Notes: generated from the sequence alone by a model not told the origin. A stretch of 64,000 nt of DNA from [Eubacterium] yurii subsp. margaretiae ATCC 43715 (GCA_000146855.1 GL405246.1:1101145-1165144), one strand, 5' to 3'. Positions 1 through 9,836 are shown, counted from the first letter of the stretch. A program made the numbers and translations.

Positions 1-153
1 TGATATATAAGCATATTTAACAATAATGGATGGATTTTTATACTCCCACTATTGATAAAGATCCTTAAAAAATAATGTATATCTAAATTTCAACTAAAAA
101 TACGATAATTTTAGTAAGAAAGCTGAGAATATAATAAAAGAAAGGATTAGTAT

Positions 154-596
154 ATGAATAATAATGAATCTGAATTAAAAAAATTTTAAAAATAATTACA
201 GCTTACTTTATACTATATTTAATTCATTTTGTGATTTATCCCAATACACCTTTTTACACTAATTCTGACACTGAAAGGTTTATACAAGGATGGTCTTTAT
301 TGCTATTTCCATTTTTTGATATCTTTATATTAAAGTCAAATTTTTTTTATGGTTGTATAGGTATAGCAATTTATGATATTTGTGTATTTGTCTATAGTGC
401 TGAAGGAGCTTATGATATTGGGCGTTTAGGACTTTTTGACAAAGGTCCATTTGCCCAAGACGCTCTAATATTTGACATTAGTTTTTTTACTATAATCTAC
501 TTAGTAATACACTTTTTGTTAACTGTAATAGTATTTGTTGTCGAGACAATAAAATACAATATGAAAAGCAAAGAAAACAAACAAGAAAGACCTTAA
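154..596 (+). CDS. Small membrane protein, frameshifted near its start
   Basis: I do not recognise the family. A good ribosome site (AAGAAAGGA, 138-146) precedes ATG 154, but that frame reads only MNNNESELKKF before a TAA at 187. The -1 frame is open from 174 and runs to 596, giving ILKIITAYFILYLIHFVIYP and then a further 115 residues or so. The shift point is an A7 tract (177-183) that forms a perfect A_AAA_AAA heptamer. Joined, the protein has about 147 residues with an N-terminal hydrophobic segment, two or three further hydrophobic segments and a lysine-rich C-terminus, so it is probably an integral membrane protein. The alternative start is GTG 231 in the downstream frame, but it lacks a ribosome site and cuts the first hydrophobic segment. 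It could be a sequencing error, a recent mutation or real slippage. Confidence 0.5.
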
Positions 597-640
597 ATAT
601 TCTACAAATACAATCAAAATAAGAATATATCAAAATAAAG

Positions 641-692
641 TTATCCATTGTTTTATTAAATTTATACCAACATCTAATAAAATAATGGATAA
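641..692. repeat. Long AT-rich inverted repeat
   Basis: TTATCCATTGTTTTATTA (641-658) pairs with TAATAAAATAATGGATAA (675-692) at 17 of 18 positions, leaving a 16-base loop. The right arm is also one end of the dispersed repeat at 675-773. There is no T-run, so an ordinary terminator is not obvious, although it lies between two converging genes. Confidence 0.5.
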
Positions 693-773
693 AATATTTT
701 TAATGCAGTTATAATAGGTTCATAAATTATATACTATTTTTTAAAATATTGATGAATATTATCCATAGATTAA
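675..773 (-). repeat. Dispersed repeat family 2, copy A
   Basis: Read on the minus strand, this ~99-bp stretch starts with TTAATCTATGGATAATAT and ends with TTATCCATTATTTTATTA. The same ends and about 50 bp of internal similarity (for instance AATAGTATATAATTTAT versus AATAGTATATGATTTAT) recur at 13362-13520 on the plus strand. The inner ends are inverted (ATGGATAA/TTATCCAT), as in small palindromic or MITE-type elements. No coding capacity. Confidence 0.4.
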
Positions 774-808
774 ATAGATAGTAGTGTTAGGTATTAAACA
801 ATAAAGAA

Positions 809-2578
809 TCAATCAATATTTTGTGCTTGATACATATCGTAATACTTGCCTTTTTTCTGTATTAAGCTTTCGTGATTTCCTTCTTCTATTATCCTTCCTT
901 TTTCAAGTAAATATATCTTGTCAGCATTTTTGATTGTTGATAGTCTATGAGCTATTATAAAAGTTGTTCTTCCTTTCATAAGAATACTCATAGCATTTTG
1001 GATTATCTCTTCTGTTTGAGAATCTATGGAGCTTGTAGCTTCATCAAGTATGAGAATCTTAGGGTTTTGAGCTAAGGCTCTTGCAAAGGAGATAAGTTGT
1101 CTTTGTCCTGATGATAGCATTGATCCATGGTCAAGTATTTTTTCATCCATTGCGTTGCTCTCAAGTATGTCTTGTGCTCCCACCATTTCAAGAGCTTTTA
1201 ACGCCTCTTGCTTTCCTACATTAGGATTGCCCAAGCCTATGTTATAAAACAAGGTATCGGAAAAAATATATGGATCTTGTAAGACTATGCCCATTTGATT
1301 TCTAATAGCTTGATTTTTTAAATCTCTTAAATTCATACCATCTATCAGTATGTCTCCTTTTTGAGCTTCATAAAACTTCAAAAGTAAGTTCATAATTGAG
1401 CTTTTGCCTGAACCTGTATGACCTACAAGAGCAACTACCTGACCTTTTTTAGCCATGAGATTAATATCTTTTAAGACGTATTCTCCATCTTTATAGTAAA
1501 AACTTACATCTTTAAATTCAACATTGCCTAATATAGGAGCAATTGTCTCATCACTTATAGGAGTTCCAACTTTGTCTATCATTTCAAACACATGAGAAGA
1601 TGCAACAGCAGACTTGGAAAGATTAGCTAATTCTCCAACTATAATGTGAATATTATGAAAAAGTACATCTATATAGTCCACATAAATGTAGAGAAAGCCT
1701 ATTGAAGTAATTGAAATATTTTTTAGCAATCTGCTCCCAAAGTAATATATCATAACAGTAAAGACTATATTCTTAAAAGCTCCTATTATCGTATAAGAAG
1801 TTAGGGAATTTAGTATCAGAAGTTTATAACGTTCGTCTTGTTTCTTTATATTTGCCTCATCAAATTCTTTTTTAATACTTTTTGTATTGTTAAATGACCT
1901 TATTATACTTATACCTTGTACTGCTTCGTTAAGTATTCCGCTTAATACACTAATTTTGCTTCTTATTATGTCATTATATTTTCTTGCTTTTTCGTTGTAA
2001 AACCATATAGTAAAAAGTAGTAGTGGCATTAGTAACAAAGATATGAGAGCAAAATTGAAATTAAGTCTGAAAAACATTATATATACACCTATTATATATA
2101 CAGTTCCTTTGACCAGTTCTCCAAGCACTTTTACATATAGACTCTGTACAGCTTCAGTATCGTTGGTTATCTTTGATACTATACTGCCTGCGGGCATATT
2201 GTCAAAAAATGATACATCAAGTTGTTGAAGTTTTTCAAATATTTGAAGTCTCATTTTTTTAACTATCTTAAGGGCCATGATTTTAAGCTGAATACTGCTG
2301 AAATACTTAAATAAGGCTGCTGTTATATTATACAGCAAGTAAAATGATACGAGTTTTAATATTGAACTTTGACTTATTGGAGATTTTATTAGTTCCTCAT
2401 CAAGTATTTTTCTAATGGAAAAAGGTGCCAAAAGTTCAAAAGCTACAGCTGTGAGCAAAAGTAAAAGACCTGTGAATAAATTTGACTTGAACATCAGAGC
2501 GTAGGCTGAAAGTCTCTTAAAATCTTCTTTTTTATTCTCATTTTTAGGAGTTTGATTTGTATCAGTCATTTTGTTCAT
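809..2578 (-). CDS. ABC exporter half-transporter, catalytic subunit (BmrD/TM288-like)
   Basis: A type IV ABC exporter half: six-helix membrane domain (about residues 25-330) followed by a nucleotide-binding domain. Visible motifs are Walker A GHTGSGKSS, Q-loop LQDPYIF, signature LSSGQRQ, Walker B ILILDEAT with the catalytic Glu, and H-loop IAHR. The 589-residue length is normal. Its start overlaps the end of the upstream half-transporter by 17 bp, so the two are co-translated and most likely form a heterodimer. In BmrCD/TM287-288-type pairs this subunit supplies the good Walker A/B and a variant signature (LSSGQ here), which faces the degenerate site of its partner. Likely role is drug or lipid export; the substrate cannot be read from sequence. 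Confidence 0.85.
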   Translation of the reverse strand: MNKMTDTNQTPKNENKKEDFKRLSAYALMFKSNLFTGLLLLLTAVAFELLAPFSIRKILDEELIKSPISQSSILKLVSFYLLYNITAALFKYFSSIQLKIMALKIVKKMRLQIFEKLQQLDVSFFDNMPAGSIVSKITNDTEAVQSLYVKVLGELVKGTVYIIGVYIMFFRLNFNFALISLLLMPLLLFTIWFYNEKARKYNDIIRSKISVLSGILNEAVQGISIIRSFNNTKSIKKEFDEANIKKQDERYKLLILNSLTSYTIIGAFKNIVFTVMIYYFGSRLLKNISITSIGFLYIYVDYIDVLFHNIHIIVGELANLSKSAVASSHVFEMIDKVGTPISDETIAPILGNVEFKDVSFYYKDGEYVLKDINLMAKKGQVVALVGHTGSGKSSIMNLLLKFYEAQKGDILIDGMNLRDLKNQAIRNQMGIVLQDPYIFSDTLFYNIGLGNPNVGKQEALKALEMVGAQDILESNAMDEKILDHGSMLSSGQRQLISFARALAQNPKILILDEATSSIDSQTEEIIQNAMSILMKGRTTFIIAHRLSTIKNADKIYLLEKGRIIEEGNHESLIQKKGKYYDMYQAQNID

Positions 2579-4322
2579 CCTCCTTTAATTGTTGGGTTTG
2601 ATATTGAGCTGCATACCATCCGTTTTGCTCCATGAGATTCTCATGATTTCCTCTTTCCACAATCTTGCCGTCATTCATTACTATTATCTCCTGAGCATGA
2701 GAAACTAAAGATAGTCTATGAGAGACTATTATGGTAGATTTATTTTTTCTTATGTTCCTAATGTTTTGTATTATATTCATCTGAGTTTTGGAGTCTACTG
2801 CTGACAAAGAATCATCAAGTATCAATATGTCAGGTTCTTTGAGCAATGCTCTTGCTATGGAAATCCTCTGTTTTTGACCTCCTGAAATAGACACTCCACG
2901 CTCTCCGACGAGAGTATTAACTCCTTTAGAAAAATTGCTTATATCTTTGGTTAATCCTGCAAGATAGATAGCTCTTTCTATTTTTTCATCATCTGCGTCA
3001 TTTTTACCAATCAGTATATTTTCTTTTATAGTCTTTGAAAATAAGATACTATCTTGAGGTACATAGCCTATTTTAGACATAAGGCTTGATACTTCTATAT
3101 TTTTAAGTGAAAGATTTCCTAGTAGGACATCACCGCTACCATATTCATATTCTTTAAGGACTTGCTTTATAAGGGTTGACTTTCCGCTACCTGTCTTACC
3201 AACTATGCCTAAAGTATTGCCTTCAGGTATGAATAAATCTATATTTTCTAAATTATTGGAAGATGAAGTAGGGTATTTGAAAGTATAGTTTTCAAATCTT
3301 AAATCACAAGGTACATCTTCTTTTAACTTGACTTCATTTTCTTGTGTGACATCATCCTTTTCTTCAAGAACTTCATATATTCTCTCTATTGAAGTGGAGG
3401 CTCTTTGAGCAATATTTATAAAATCCCCTATGCTAAACATCGGCCATACTAAGAATCCAAGATAAATATTAAAAGATATAAGTTCCCCAAGAGTAATTTG
3501 ACCTGATGCTATAAGACTACTGCCATACCAAATGGCAATTGCATAGCTAAGTGACGTAAAAATCTTTGAAGATGGCCAGAAAATATCAGCAATTATCTCT
3601 GTTCTTAGTGATTTTTTGTATACATCTGTAATACTTTTTTCAAAGTTAGCAATGCTTTGATTTTCAAGAACATAGGAACGTACAACTCTAAGTCCGTTGA
3701 TATTTTCAAGTGCTACATCACTCATTGTAGAAAAAGCCTCTTGTTGTTTAGTATATTCGTTATGAATATGATGGCCGAGATAGTTGGAAAATAAAACAAG
3801 AAAAGGAAGTGGTAAGATACTGAAAAAAGTCAGTTTCCAAGAAATTATGACTCCCATGGCTATTATAACTGTAGAAAGATAGCATATGCCGTCAGAAAAA
3901 GCCATAGTACCATATCCAAGCAAATCACTTATGGTGGTTACATCACTTGTAGCTCTCGACATCAAATCTCCTGATGAAAATTTCTCGAAAAAAGGTCTGG
4001 GCATAGACAGGATTTTGTTCATTATCATATTTCTCAAGTCAAAATCTATAACTATAGCATTTGAAAATACGTTGTACGACCATGTAAAGTTACATATATA
4101 CTCTGAAGTAAATAAGACTACCATAAAACCAACATAAGTCATTAATTCATTCCAAGTAATAGTACCTTTGGCAATGGAATCTATAGTTTTACCTATGATA
4201 ATCGGAGGAAATATAATAATAAAATTTGCCAATTGTAATACCAAAACTCCAATTATATAGTTTTTTTTCCTTTTTTTGAAAAACCAGAATAATTTTTTTA
4301 AAGTTTTAAACATAAATATCAC
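2562..4322 (-). CDS. ABC exporter half-transporter, degenerate-site subunit (BmrC/TM287-like)
   Basis: First gene of the leftward exporter pair, 586 residues. A membrane domain (about residues 15-310) precedes a nucleotide-binding domain with Walker A GKTGSGKST, Q-loop VPQDSILF, signature ISGGQKQ, Walker B ILILDDSL and H-loop VSHR. The catalytic glutamate after Walker B is replaced by aspartate, the hallmark of the degenerate ATP site in heterodimeric exporters such as B. subtilis BmrC (YheI) and Thermotoga TM287. The partner gene overlaps its 3' end. No regulator gene adjoins it; the promoter should lie in the 415-bp divergent spacer upstream. Confidence 0.85.
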   Translation of the reverse strand: MIFMFKTLKKLFWFFKKRKKNYIIGVLVLQLANFIIIFPPIIIGKTIDSIAKGTITWNELMTYVGFMVVLFTSEYICNFTWSYNVFSNAIVIDFDLRNMIMNKILSMPRPFFEKFSSGDLMSRATSDVTTISDLLGYGTMAFSDGICYLSTVIIAMGVIISWKLTFFSILPLPFLVLFSNYLGHHIHNEYTKQQEAFSTMSDVALENINGLRVVRSYVLENQSIANFEKSITDVYKKSLRTEIIADIFWPSSKIFTSLSYAIAIWYGSSLIASGQITLGELISFNIYLGFLVWPMFSIGDFINIAQRASTSIERIYEVLEEKDDVTQENEVKLKEDVPCDLRFENYTFKYPTSSSNNLENIDLFIPEGNTLGIVGKTGSGKSTLIKQVLKEYEYGSGDVLLGNLSLKNIEVSSLMSKIGYVPQDSILFSKTIKENILIGKNDADDEKIERAIYLAGLTKDISNFSKGVNTLVGERGVSISGGQKQRISIARALLKEPDILILDDSLSAVDSKTQMNIIQNIRNIRKNKSTIIVSHRLSLVSHAQEIIVMNDGKIVERGNHENLMEQNGWYAAQYQTQQLKEDEQND

Positions 4323-4737
4323 CGATTTATTTTAATAATTAAATTATCTATTGTTGGGTAAATAAGAAGCACTAAGATTATACATCAACAATATCTATTT
4401 AACAAGTTAATTAATAATTACATTTAAATGCAATACTGATATTTGTTTACTTAAATGAGACTAACATCTTATATTAAAAATTTATTTTTTTACTATGATT
4501 ATTATTAGTTTTATGAACTTAATGATGCTACTTTTAAAAATCTGATAAACTAAGTCTGATTAAATAAATATTTTGTGATTTTTTATGGAATTTATAAAGA
4601 AGTTTATATATATATTTTTCAAAAAAATAATTAGACATATAATAACTAAGAAATTTATTGGGTAATGAGTGATTAAATAATATTTTATGTATGATATATA
4701 GATTTTTCTATTAAACAAAGTATCAGAGCTAATAAAT
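4323..4737. other. AT-rich divergent spacer
   Basis: 415 bp between the leftward ABC operon and the rightward CoA-binding gene. It should contain promoters for both, but I could not pick one with confidence. No open frame or clear hairpin was seen. Confidence 0.4.
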
Positions 4738-4749
4738 ATGGAGGAAGTT

Positions 4750-5145
4750 ATGAGTGTTAAAGAAGAAATGCTTGCAAAGAAAAACTGGGTAGTGTATGGA
4801 ATTACAGATGATGTAGAGAAATTTGGCTACAAGATACCTATGGTAATGGTGCAAAAAGGCTATAATGTGGTCGGAGTAAATAAAAAATATGCCGGCAAAA
4901 AAATACTTGGCATTGATGTATACTCTTCTTTGGAAGAAGTACCGATGGATGTGGATTGCGTAGATGTAGTTGTAAATCCTAAAATTTCGTTAAATGTAGT
5001 GGATGAAGCTGTAAAAAAAGGCGTAAAAAATCTTTGGTTCCAACCACATACATTTGATGATGAGGTAATATCTAAGACAGAAAAGAATAATATCAACTAT
5101 GTAAATGACGACTGTGTATATGCTATATTAAAAGGACATCACTAA
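4750..5145 (+). CDS. CoA-binding domain protein (CoA_binding_2 family)
   Basis: A 131-residue single-domain Rossmann-like protein. The glycine-containing strand-loop WVVYGITDD, VVGVNKKYAGKKILG, and the later VVVNPKISLNVVDEAVKKG and NLWFQPHTFDDE segments match the small YccU/CoA_binding_2 family, which is related to the CoA-binding domain of succinyl-CoA synthetase. The family binds CoA; its cellular job is unknown. An ATG lies 12 bases upstream at 4738, but GGAGG at 4740-4744 overlaps it and sits five bases before ATG 4750, so 4750 is the better start. It stands alone, with 867 bp of non-coding sequence downstream. Confidence 0.8.
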   Translation: MSVKEEMLAKKNWVVYGITDDVEKFGYKIPMVMVQKGYNVVGVNKKYAGKKILGIDVYSSLEEVPMDVDCVDVVVNPKISLNVVDEAVKKGVKNLWFQPHTFDDEVISKTEKNNINYVNDDCVYAILKGHH

Positions 5146-5278
5146 AACGAATGATAGTTTAAAGAATACAAAAACATATGAATTTAAGATTATATAGGAC
5201 TATTTACTATTAAAAATTCATGTAATTTTATTCTTAAATTGATATTTACCTGTTATTCTGTTGAATTTTAGGATAATA

Positions 5279-5393
5279 ATACTAATAACCGTTTATAATG
5301 TCATATTTTTGAACTTATTGAAGTATTATTTTTTTAGTTTTTAATAACGCATCTTTAATATTTTTTTACGACTGTTTAATCGGTTTTTAGTAT
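5279..5393 (+). repeat. Dispersed repeat family 1 (MITE-like), copy 1
   Basis: 115 bp, beginning ATACTAATAACCGTTTATA and ending with the imperfect inverse (read from the far end: ATACTAAAAACCGATTAAA; 16 of 19 match). Same ends and length as 5782-5898, 13110-13226 and, inverted, 27719-27834. Non-coding. Confidence 0.6.
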
Positions 5394-5781
5394 AAACAAA
5401 GTTTTTTAGATTTATCAAAAAAATTGGTATAGAATATGGCTGTAGTTTAAATTATTTATCAGCATAAAAAAGTAATTGAGAGTAGATTGTTAATTAATGT
5501 ACTCTCTTTATTTAATTATTACTTGACAAAATATACCCAAAGTCATATGATTGTATATGTTAAAGAATCTAATGAAAAACTTTAAATGATAAGAAATTTA
5601 TTACATAAAATATTAAAAAATCAAGTTATTCAAGAAATTTATAAAAAATTTACATAAAAGACAATATTTGTCTATTTAAGGTGATAAAATTATATTAAGA
5701 TAAGAAAGACTGTTGAAAGTTTTGAAAAATACTGACACTTTTATTAAAAAAATGGAGAGAGGGCTTTTCCATTATTATATT

Positions 5782-5898
5782 ATACTAATCACTATTTATA
5801 AAACCAAGTATCTATTTTAAATTGAATTATACATTATATCAATGTTCCATAACATTTTTATTATATAATTAAATGACTCTTTAATGAGTTTTTAGTAT
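5782..5898 (+). repeat. Dispersed repeat family 1 (MITE-like), copy 2
   Basis: 117 bp from ATACTAATCACTATTTATA to AATGAGTTTTTAGTAT. It shares internal blocks with the copy at 13110-13226 (for example AAGTATCTATTT about 25 bp in). Terminal inverted repeats of about 19 bp are imperfect. Non-coding. Confidence 0.65.
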
Positions 5899-6012
5899 TA
5901 AATATTAATATAAAGAAAATATGGTCTAAGTAAAATGTTAAATAATCAAATAAATGGATAAATGTGGATATTTATAAACAAAATAATAAAAGAATTATGA
6001 AAGGAGAAGGGA

Positions 6013-6894
6013 ATGTTCAACATAACTTCTGATATACATGTTGATTTATATTATCAGACTAATAACTCACAAAAGCAAAACTATGACTATATTATGGGAA
6101 ATATGGATAAACTTTCTATGGGAATACAGGAAGAGATATCGACAAATGTAGATGAATATATAAATCAGATGATTAGAAATACTAAAAAACTAACAGATAC
6201 ATTGATATTAGCCGGAGATATTGCAAATAACAATTCATATTCAAAGTTGTTTTTGAAAAAGGTGTCATCAATATGGAATAATGTTTGGTATATAGACGGT
6301 AATCACGAATACTATTTCCAAGACAAAGATACAGGAGATAACAGATTATATAAGTTAATAGAAGATTTGAAAGATTATCCCAATATAAAATATGTAGCAA
6401 ATACTGTGCAAGAAATACAATGCAAAGAAAAATTGCTTAAAATTGGATTTTTACCAATTATGTATAATATGAATAATCCTGAAGTATTGAATATGTTTAA
6501 TAATAGAATGAACGACAAATATTTTATAACTCCAGATTATATGTATGAGTCATATGAAAAAGGAAGGGAATTTTATGAAAATGAAATATACAACAAATGC
6601 GATATTTGTGTAAGTCATGTACCACTTTTAAGGCTGGAAGGGACAAGTGAAGAAGAGACAACATACTATACCAAATTAAAAATAGACTCTAAAATAATAT
6701 ATTTCTTCGGTCATACTCACAGAAATGAAGAGGTAGATGATTTTATAATAACAGAAGATGGAAGAAAAGAAAGTGTAAAAGGCTATAGCGTCGGAGTCGG
6801 CTATCCAACAATTTATGGCAGAGGGATAGGAATACCACATACACAGACATTTACATGGTATGAGGAGAAAGATACCTTACTTGAGTTAAGGTAA
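6013..6894 (+). CDS. Metallophosphoesterase (calcineurin-like)
   Basis: 293 residues with all five calcineurin-type metal motifs in order: SDIHVD (D7, H9), LILAGDIANN, IDGNHEYY, CVSHVP and FFGHTHRNEE. Such enzymes use a two-metal centre to cleave phosphomono- or diesters; the substrate is not predictable here. A strong ribosome site (AAGGAGAAGG) precedes the ATG. The next gene is a WYL regulator after a 219-bp gap. Metallophosphoesterases occur in housekeeping, nucleic-acid and phage-defence settings, so context alone does not settle its role. No signal peptide, so it is cytoplasmic. Confidence 0.85.
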   Translation: MFNITSDIHVDLYYQTNNSQKQNYDYIMGNMDKLSMGIQEEISTNVDEYINQMIRNTKKLTDTLILAGDIANNNSYSKLFLKKVSSIWNNVWYIDGNHEYYFQDKDTGDNRLYKLIEDLKDYPNIKYVANTVQEIQCKEKLLKIGFLPIMYNMNNPEVLNMFNNRMNDKYFITPDYMYESYEKGREFYENEIYNKCDICVSHVPLLRLEGTSEEETTYYTKLKIDSKIIYFFGHTHRNEEVDDFIITEDGRKESVKGYSVGVGYPTIYGRGIGIPHTQTFTWYEEKDTLLELR

Positions 6895-7113
6895 AAGATT
6901 TTAAGTTAGGAGAACTTGTTATTATTTATATTCTAATTTTTATTAAAATCAAATACTTAAAAAGCATATAAACTACCATCAAATAGCTTGCACAATTATT
7001 TAATGAAATTCTTAGATTTTTTGTATAACTAATAAAATTTGTATGACTATTTAAATGCTGATTAATAATTAATGTGATTTAAAATGTTTGCTTTCAATAA
7101 GGAGGATTATATT

Positions 7114-8061
7114 TTGAAAGACAGTTCAAATAAATCAAATAGAGTTTTGGATATATATACCAAACTTATAGCGGGAAAGATTGTTAATAAGAGAAAAGAA
7201 GCAAAAAATCATGGTGTAGATGAACGCAGTATACAAAGAGATATTGAAGAAATAAAATGCTTTTTAGATGAAGATACTTCAGCTACTGGTTATAGAAATA
7301 AGGTAGTTTATGACAGGGGGAAAAAGGGCTATAAGTTGGAGAAAATTTATGATACTAAGCTTACAAATCCCGAAATATTATCTATCTGTAAGATAATCCT
7401 AGAAAGTAGGGCTTTTATCAAAGGAGAGATGCAAGAAATATTAAATAAGCTTATAACAAGTTGTGTTCCACAAGAAAATAGAAAGATTGTACAAGAACTT
7501 ATTAACAATGAAGTATTCCATTATATACAACCACGACACGGAGTATCTTTCATGGAAAATCTATGGACTGTTGGACAGGCTATAAGAAAGAAGAAAATGA
7601 TAAAAATAGACTATTTTCGTCTAAAAGATAAATCAGTAGTTACAAGAAATGTGAAACCATTGGCAATAATGTTTTCTGAATATTATTTTTACCTCACTGC
7701 AATTATAGATGATGAAAAAGTAAGAGAAAACTTTGATATTGTAAATGACTCTTTCCCAACTATATACAGGATAGACCGTATTAAAAGTATAGAAGTTTTG
7801 GATGAAGACATTAATATATCCTATGCAGATAGATTTCAAGAAGGGGAGTTTAGAAAAAGGGTACAGTTTATGTATGGTGGAAAACTTCAAAAAATTAAGT
7901 TTAAGTATTATGGAGCCGATATAGATGCTATACTTGATAGACTACCTACAGCACAGGTATTGTCAGAAGAAGACGGAATATACACTGTTCAGGCAGAAGT
8001 GTTTGGAAAAGGTATAGATATGTGGATAAGAAGCCAAGGAGATATGATAGAAATGATGTAG
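7114..8061 (+). CDS. WYL-domain transcriptional regulator
   Basis: 315 residues: an N-terminal helix-turn-helix-like region (about 10-60, with DERSIQRDIEEIKCFL typical of HTH-WYL proteins) and a central-to-C-terminal WYL domain (KKMIKIDYFRL, PLAIMFSEYYFYLTAIID, TIYRIDRIKSIEVLDE) followed by the usual C-terminal extension. WYL domains bind ligands such as nucleic acids or nucleotides, and these regulators often sit beside defence or DNA-repair genes. An ATG exists at 7084, but AAGGAGG at 7099-7105 lies eight bases before TTG 7114, so the TTG start is preferred. Directly downstream lies the unknown two-gene cassette at 8346-11768, which it may control. Confidence 0.85.
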   Translation: MKDSSNKSNRVLDIYTKLIAGKIVNKRKEAKNHGVDERSIQRDIEEIKCFLDEDTSATGYRNKVVYDRGKKGYKLEKIYDTKLTNPEILSICKIILESRAFIKGEMQEILNKLITSCVPQENRKIVQELINNEVFHYIQPRHGVSFMENLWTVGQAIRKKKMIKIDYFRLKDKSVVTRNVKPLAIMFSEYYFYLTAIIDDEKVRENFDIVNDSFPTIYRIDRIKSIEVLDEDINISYADRFQEGEFRKRVQFMYGGKLQKIKFKYYGADIDAILDRLPTAQVLSEEDGIYTVQAEVFGKGIDMWIRSQGDMIEMM

Positions 8062-8093
8062 GAAAATATATTTAATATAGAGTTGGAAAGTAA

Positions 8094-8118
8094 ATAACTC
8101 AACTTTCCCACATGAAAA
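8094..8118 (+). repeat. Left imperfect direct repeat flanking the two-gene cassette
   Basis: The 25 bp starting ATAACTCAACTTTCCCACAT match 11765-11789 (starting ATAACTTAACTTTTCAACAT) at 21 of 25 positions. The two copies bracket the two unknown genes. It may be a scar of insertion or chance in AT-rich DNA. Confidence 0.35.
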
Positions 8119-8345
8119 ACACATTAAGACATTGAAAATTGAGTATATTTTAAAAATACAATATTATACTTGTCATAGTTTTTTTTGGTGGTTTCTTTTT
8201 TTGATAAATATACACATTTCAATTATTTGAAAACTAAAGTTGATTATAAAAAGAAATTTAAATATTGATTTTTATGCTTAAATTATAGAATAAATGCTAA
8301 GTTGTTTAAAATTATAAAGAAAAATTTAAGTGGAGGATTCTATTG

Positions 8346-9836
8346 ATGGAATGTAAATATCAAGCAGAAGTTGATGGTTTGAGAGTCCAATATTCAATTA
8401 CTAATTATGAGAATGAAGATGAATTATTAAAAAATGATAATTTTTTGGAAAAACTATCTACTGTATATTCAGAAATTGATAATTTAACAAATCATGCAGA
8501 TGGATATGATTATGCATTAGCTGTAAGTAGTGGTATAGTTAGTGGTCTAATAGATGTATTTATAGTTGGGGAATGGGATTTTTTAAGAGGAAAAAATAAA
8601 GCTAATATTAGTGTTAATAATAAAATTACTGAATTTGCCAAGAAACAACCAGATTATATAAGATACTGTAATTTTTCTTTAGAAAATTCTGGTGGGCAAA
8701 GAATAAAACCTAAAGATCCAGATAGGTTAGAAACTGCTGTTCAATTTCTTGAATGGAAATTTCCTCTTCCTGGTGATGCACCTTGGCTACAAACCGGTTA
8801 TGATAAAGAAGGAAATATTATAGAAAATAAAAAGATTAGTCCTGCTTCTCATCACTTAGATGATTTGTCTCATCATCCTACAATTGTTGGACTCATAGCA
8901 TGTATTATTTCCCAATATACAAAGGTAGGGACATATGTAAATTCAGATAATGAAGTCATAAAAATCCCGTTTATTGTAGATGAGAATGGTATGATTGAAG
9001 GTAAAACTCCTGTTGCGAAAGTAGGAGCTGGAATAATCAATTGGTGTTTTAATGTGGCAAAACATAGATATGGGCATCTTATGAGTGATATAGGTGGTAG
9101 TAATAGTAATGCTGGTAGTGGAATGGGATTACCAGGTTCTATAGTATCTACTTTAAAAGAATTATCTTGCTTACCTTGTTTTAATGACAAAGAATTTTCT
9201 AAAAAATTAGCAAATGCTTATAAAAATGGAATAGGAACTAATAAAGGACAAGTTAATTTAGGAATATTTAATGCTTTATTTGAGGGTGCAGACTCGAAAG
9301 TAGATTTTAGAACAGAGAAAGCGATCAAACATGAAATAGGTAGACAGGTAATTCCAGTTGCTATAAATGAAGTGGTAGTAAGGTCATTTTATTTTGTTAG
9401 ACATTTTATAATAGAGATGAAAGAAAAAAAATATATAGAACTTATTGACTTTAAGAAAATAATACCATTAAATAATAGAACAATTGTAAGAATGATAAGC
9501 ATTGCTTCTGCTACATTCACTGCTATAGATATAGCAGATGCTACAATTAGAGCCACTGCAAAATCTCTTGGTAATCCAGTGGAATTTGGTCGAAATTTTA
9601 TATTAAGAGTAAATTTTGTTGGAATAGGTAGATTTACTCTGGCTATAGGAGTAGATGTATTTATGGGAGTTAGAAAAGGGAGGTTAGAACTTGCAGTAGC
9701 TTGCGGTGAAATCGCTAAAACAGCATTAGAAGAAAAAATACTTATAGAAGAAACTATTAAAATAAATAAGTATACTGATATAAAGATTGAAAAAATGAAA
9801 GAAATATCTGATAATATTTCTAATCTAAAATTTTGA
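8346..9836 (+). CDS. Unknown conserved-looking protein, first gene of two-gene cassette
   Basis: 496 residues; I cannot assign a function. Visible features are a histidine/aspartate cluster ASHHLDDLSHHPT (about residue 168-180), a glycine/asparagine-rich stretch GGSNSNAGSGMGLPG (about 250-265), hydrophobic segments at about 58-74, 181-192 and 425-440, and a lysine-rich C-terminus. The HHLDDLSHH cluster could bind metal, but that is inference. GGAGG at 8332-8336 serves either TTG 8343 or ATG 8346; I chose the ATG. The next gene starts 18 bases after the stop, so the pair is an operon. No signal peptide. From memory the family occurs in other gut Firmicutes as an uncharacterised protein, but this was not checked. 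Confidence 0.6.
   Translation: MECKYQAEVDGLRVQYSITNYENEDELLKNDNFLEKLSTVYSEIDNLTNHADGYDYALAVSSGIVSGLIDVFIVGEWDFLRGKNKANISVNNKITEFAKKQPDYIRYCNFSLENSGGQRIKPKDPDRLETAVQFLEWKFPLPGDAPWLQTGYDKEGNIIENKKISPASHHLDDLSHHPTIVGLIACIISQYTKVGTYVNSDNEVIKIPFIVDENGMIEGKTPVAKVGAGIINWCFNVAKHRYGHLMSDIGGSNSNAGSGMGLPGSIVSTLKELSCLPCFNDKEFSKKLANAYKNGIGTNKGQVNLGIFNALFEGADSKVDFRTEKAIKHEIGRQVIPVAINEVVVRSFYFVRHFIIEMKEKKYIELIDFKKIIPLNNRTIVRMISIASATFTAIDIADATIRATAKSLGNPVEFGRNFILRVNFVGIGRFTLAIGVDVFMGVRKGRLELAVACGEIAKTALEEKILIEETIKINKYTDIKIEKMKEISDNISNLKF

Larger units (their letters stand above)
5146..6012. other. Long AT-rich spacer with two copies of repeat family 1
   Basis: 867 bp without a credible gene. It contains the family 1 repeats at 5279-5393 and 5782-5898, both in the same orientation. 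The remainder is extremely AT-rich, and I see no RNA gene or further structure in it. Confidence 0.5.

Noticed and set aside
1..153. Partial gene at the left edge
   Set aside because: All three plus frames stop within the first ~25 bases and no minus frame looked coding.
8066..8112. Terminator after the WYL gene (GGAAAG/CTTTCC)
   Set aside because: The stem is short, has a mismatch when extended and lacks a T-run; the sequence is better noted as part of the direct repeat.
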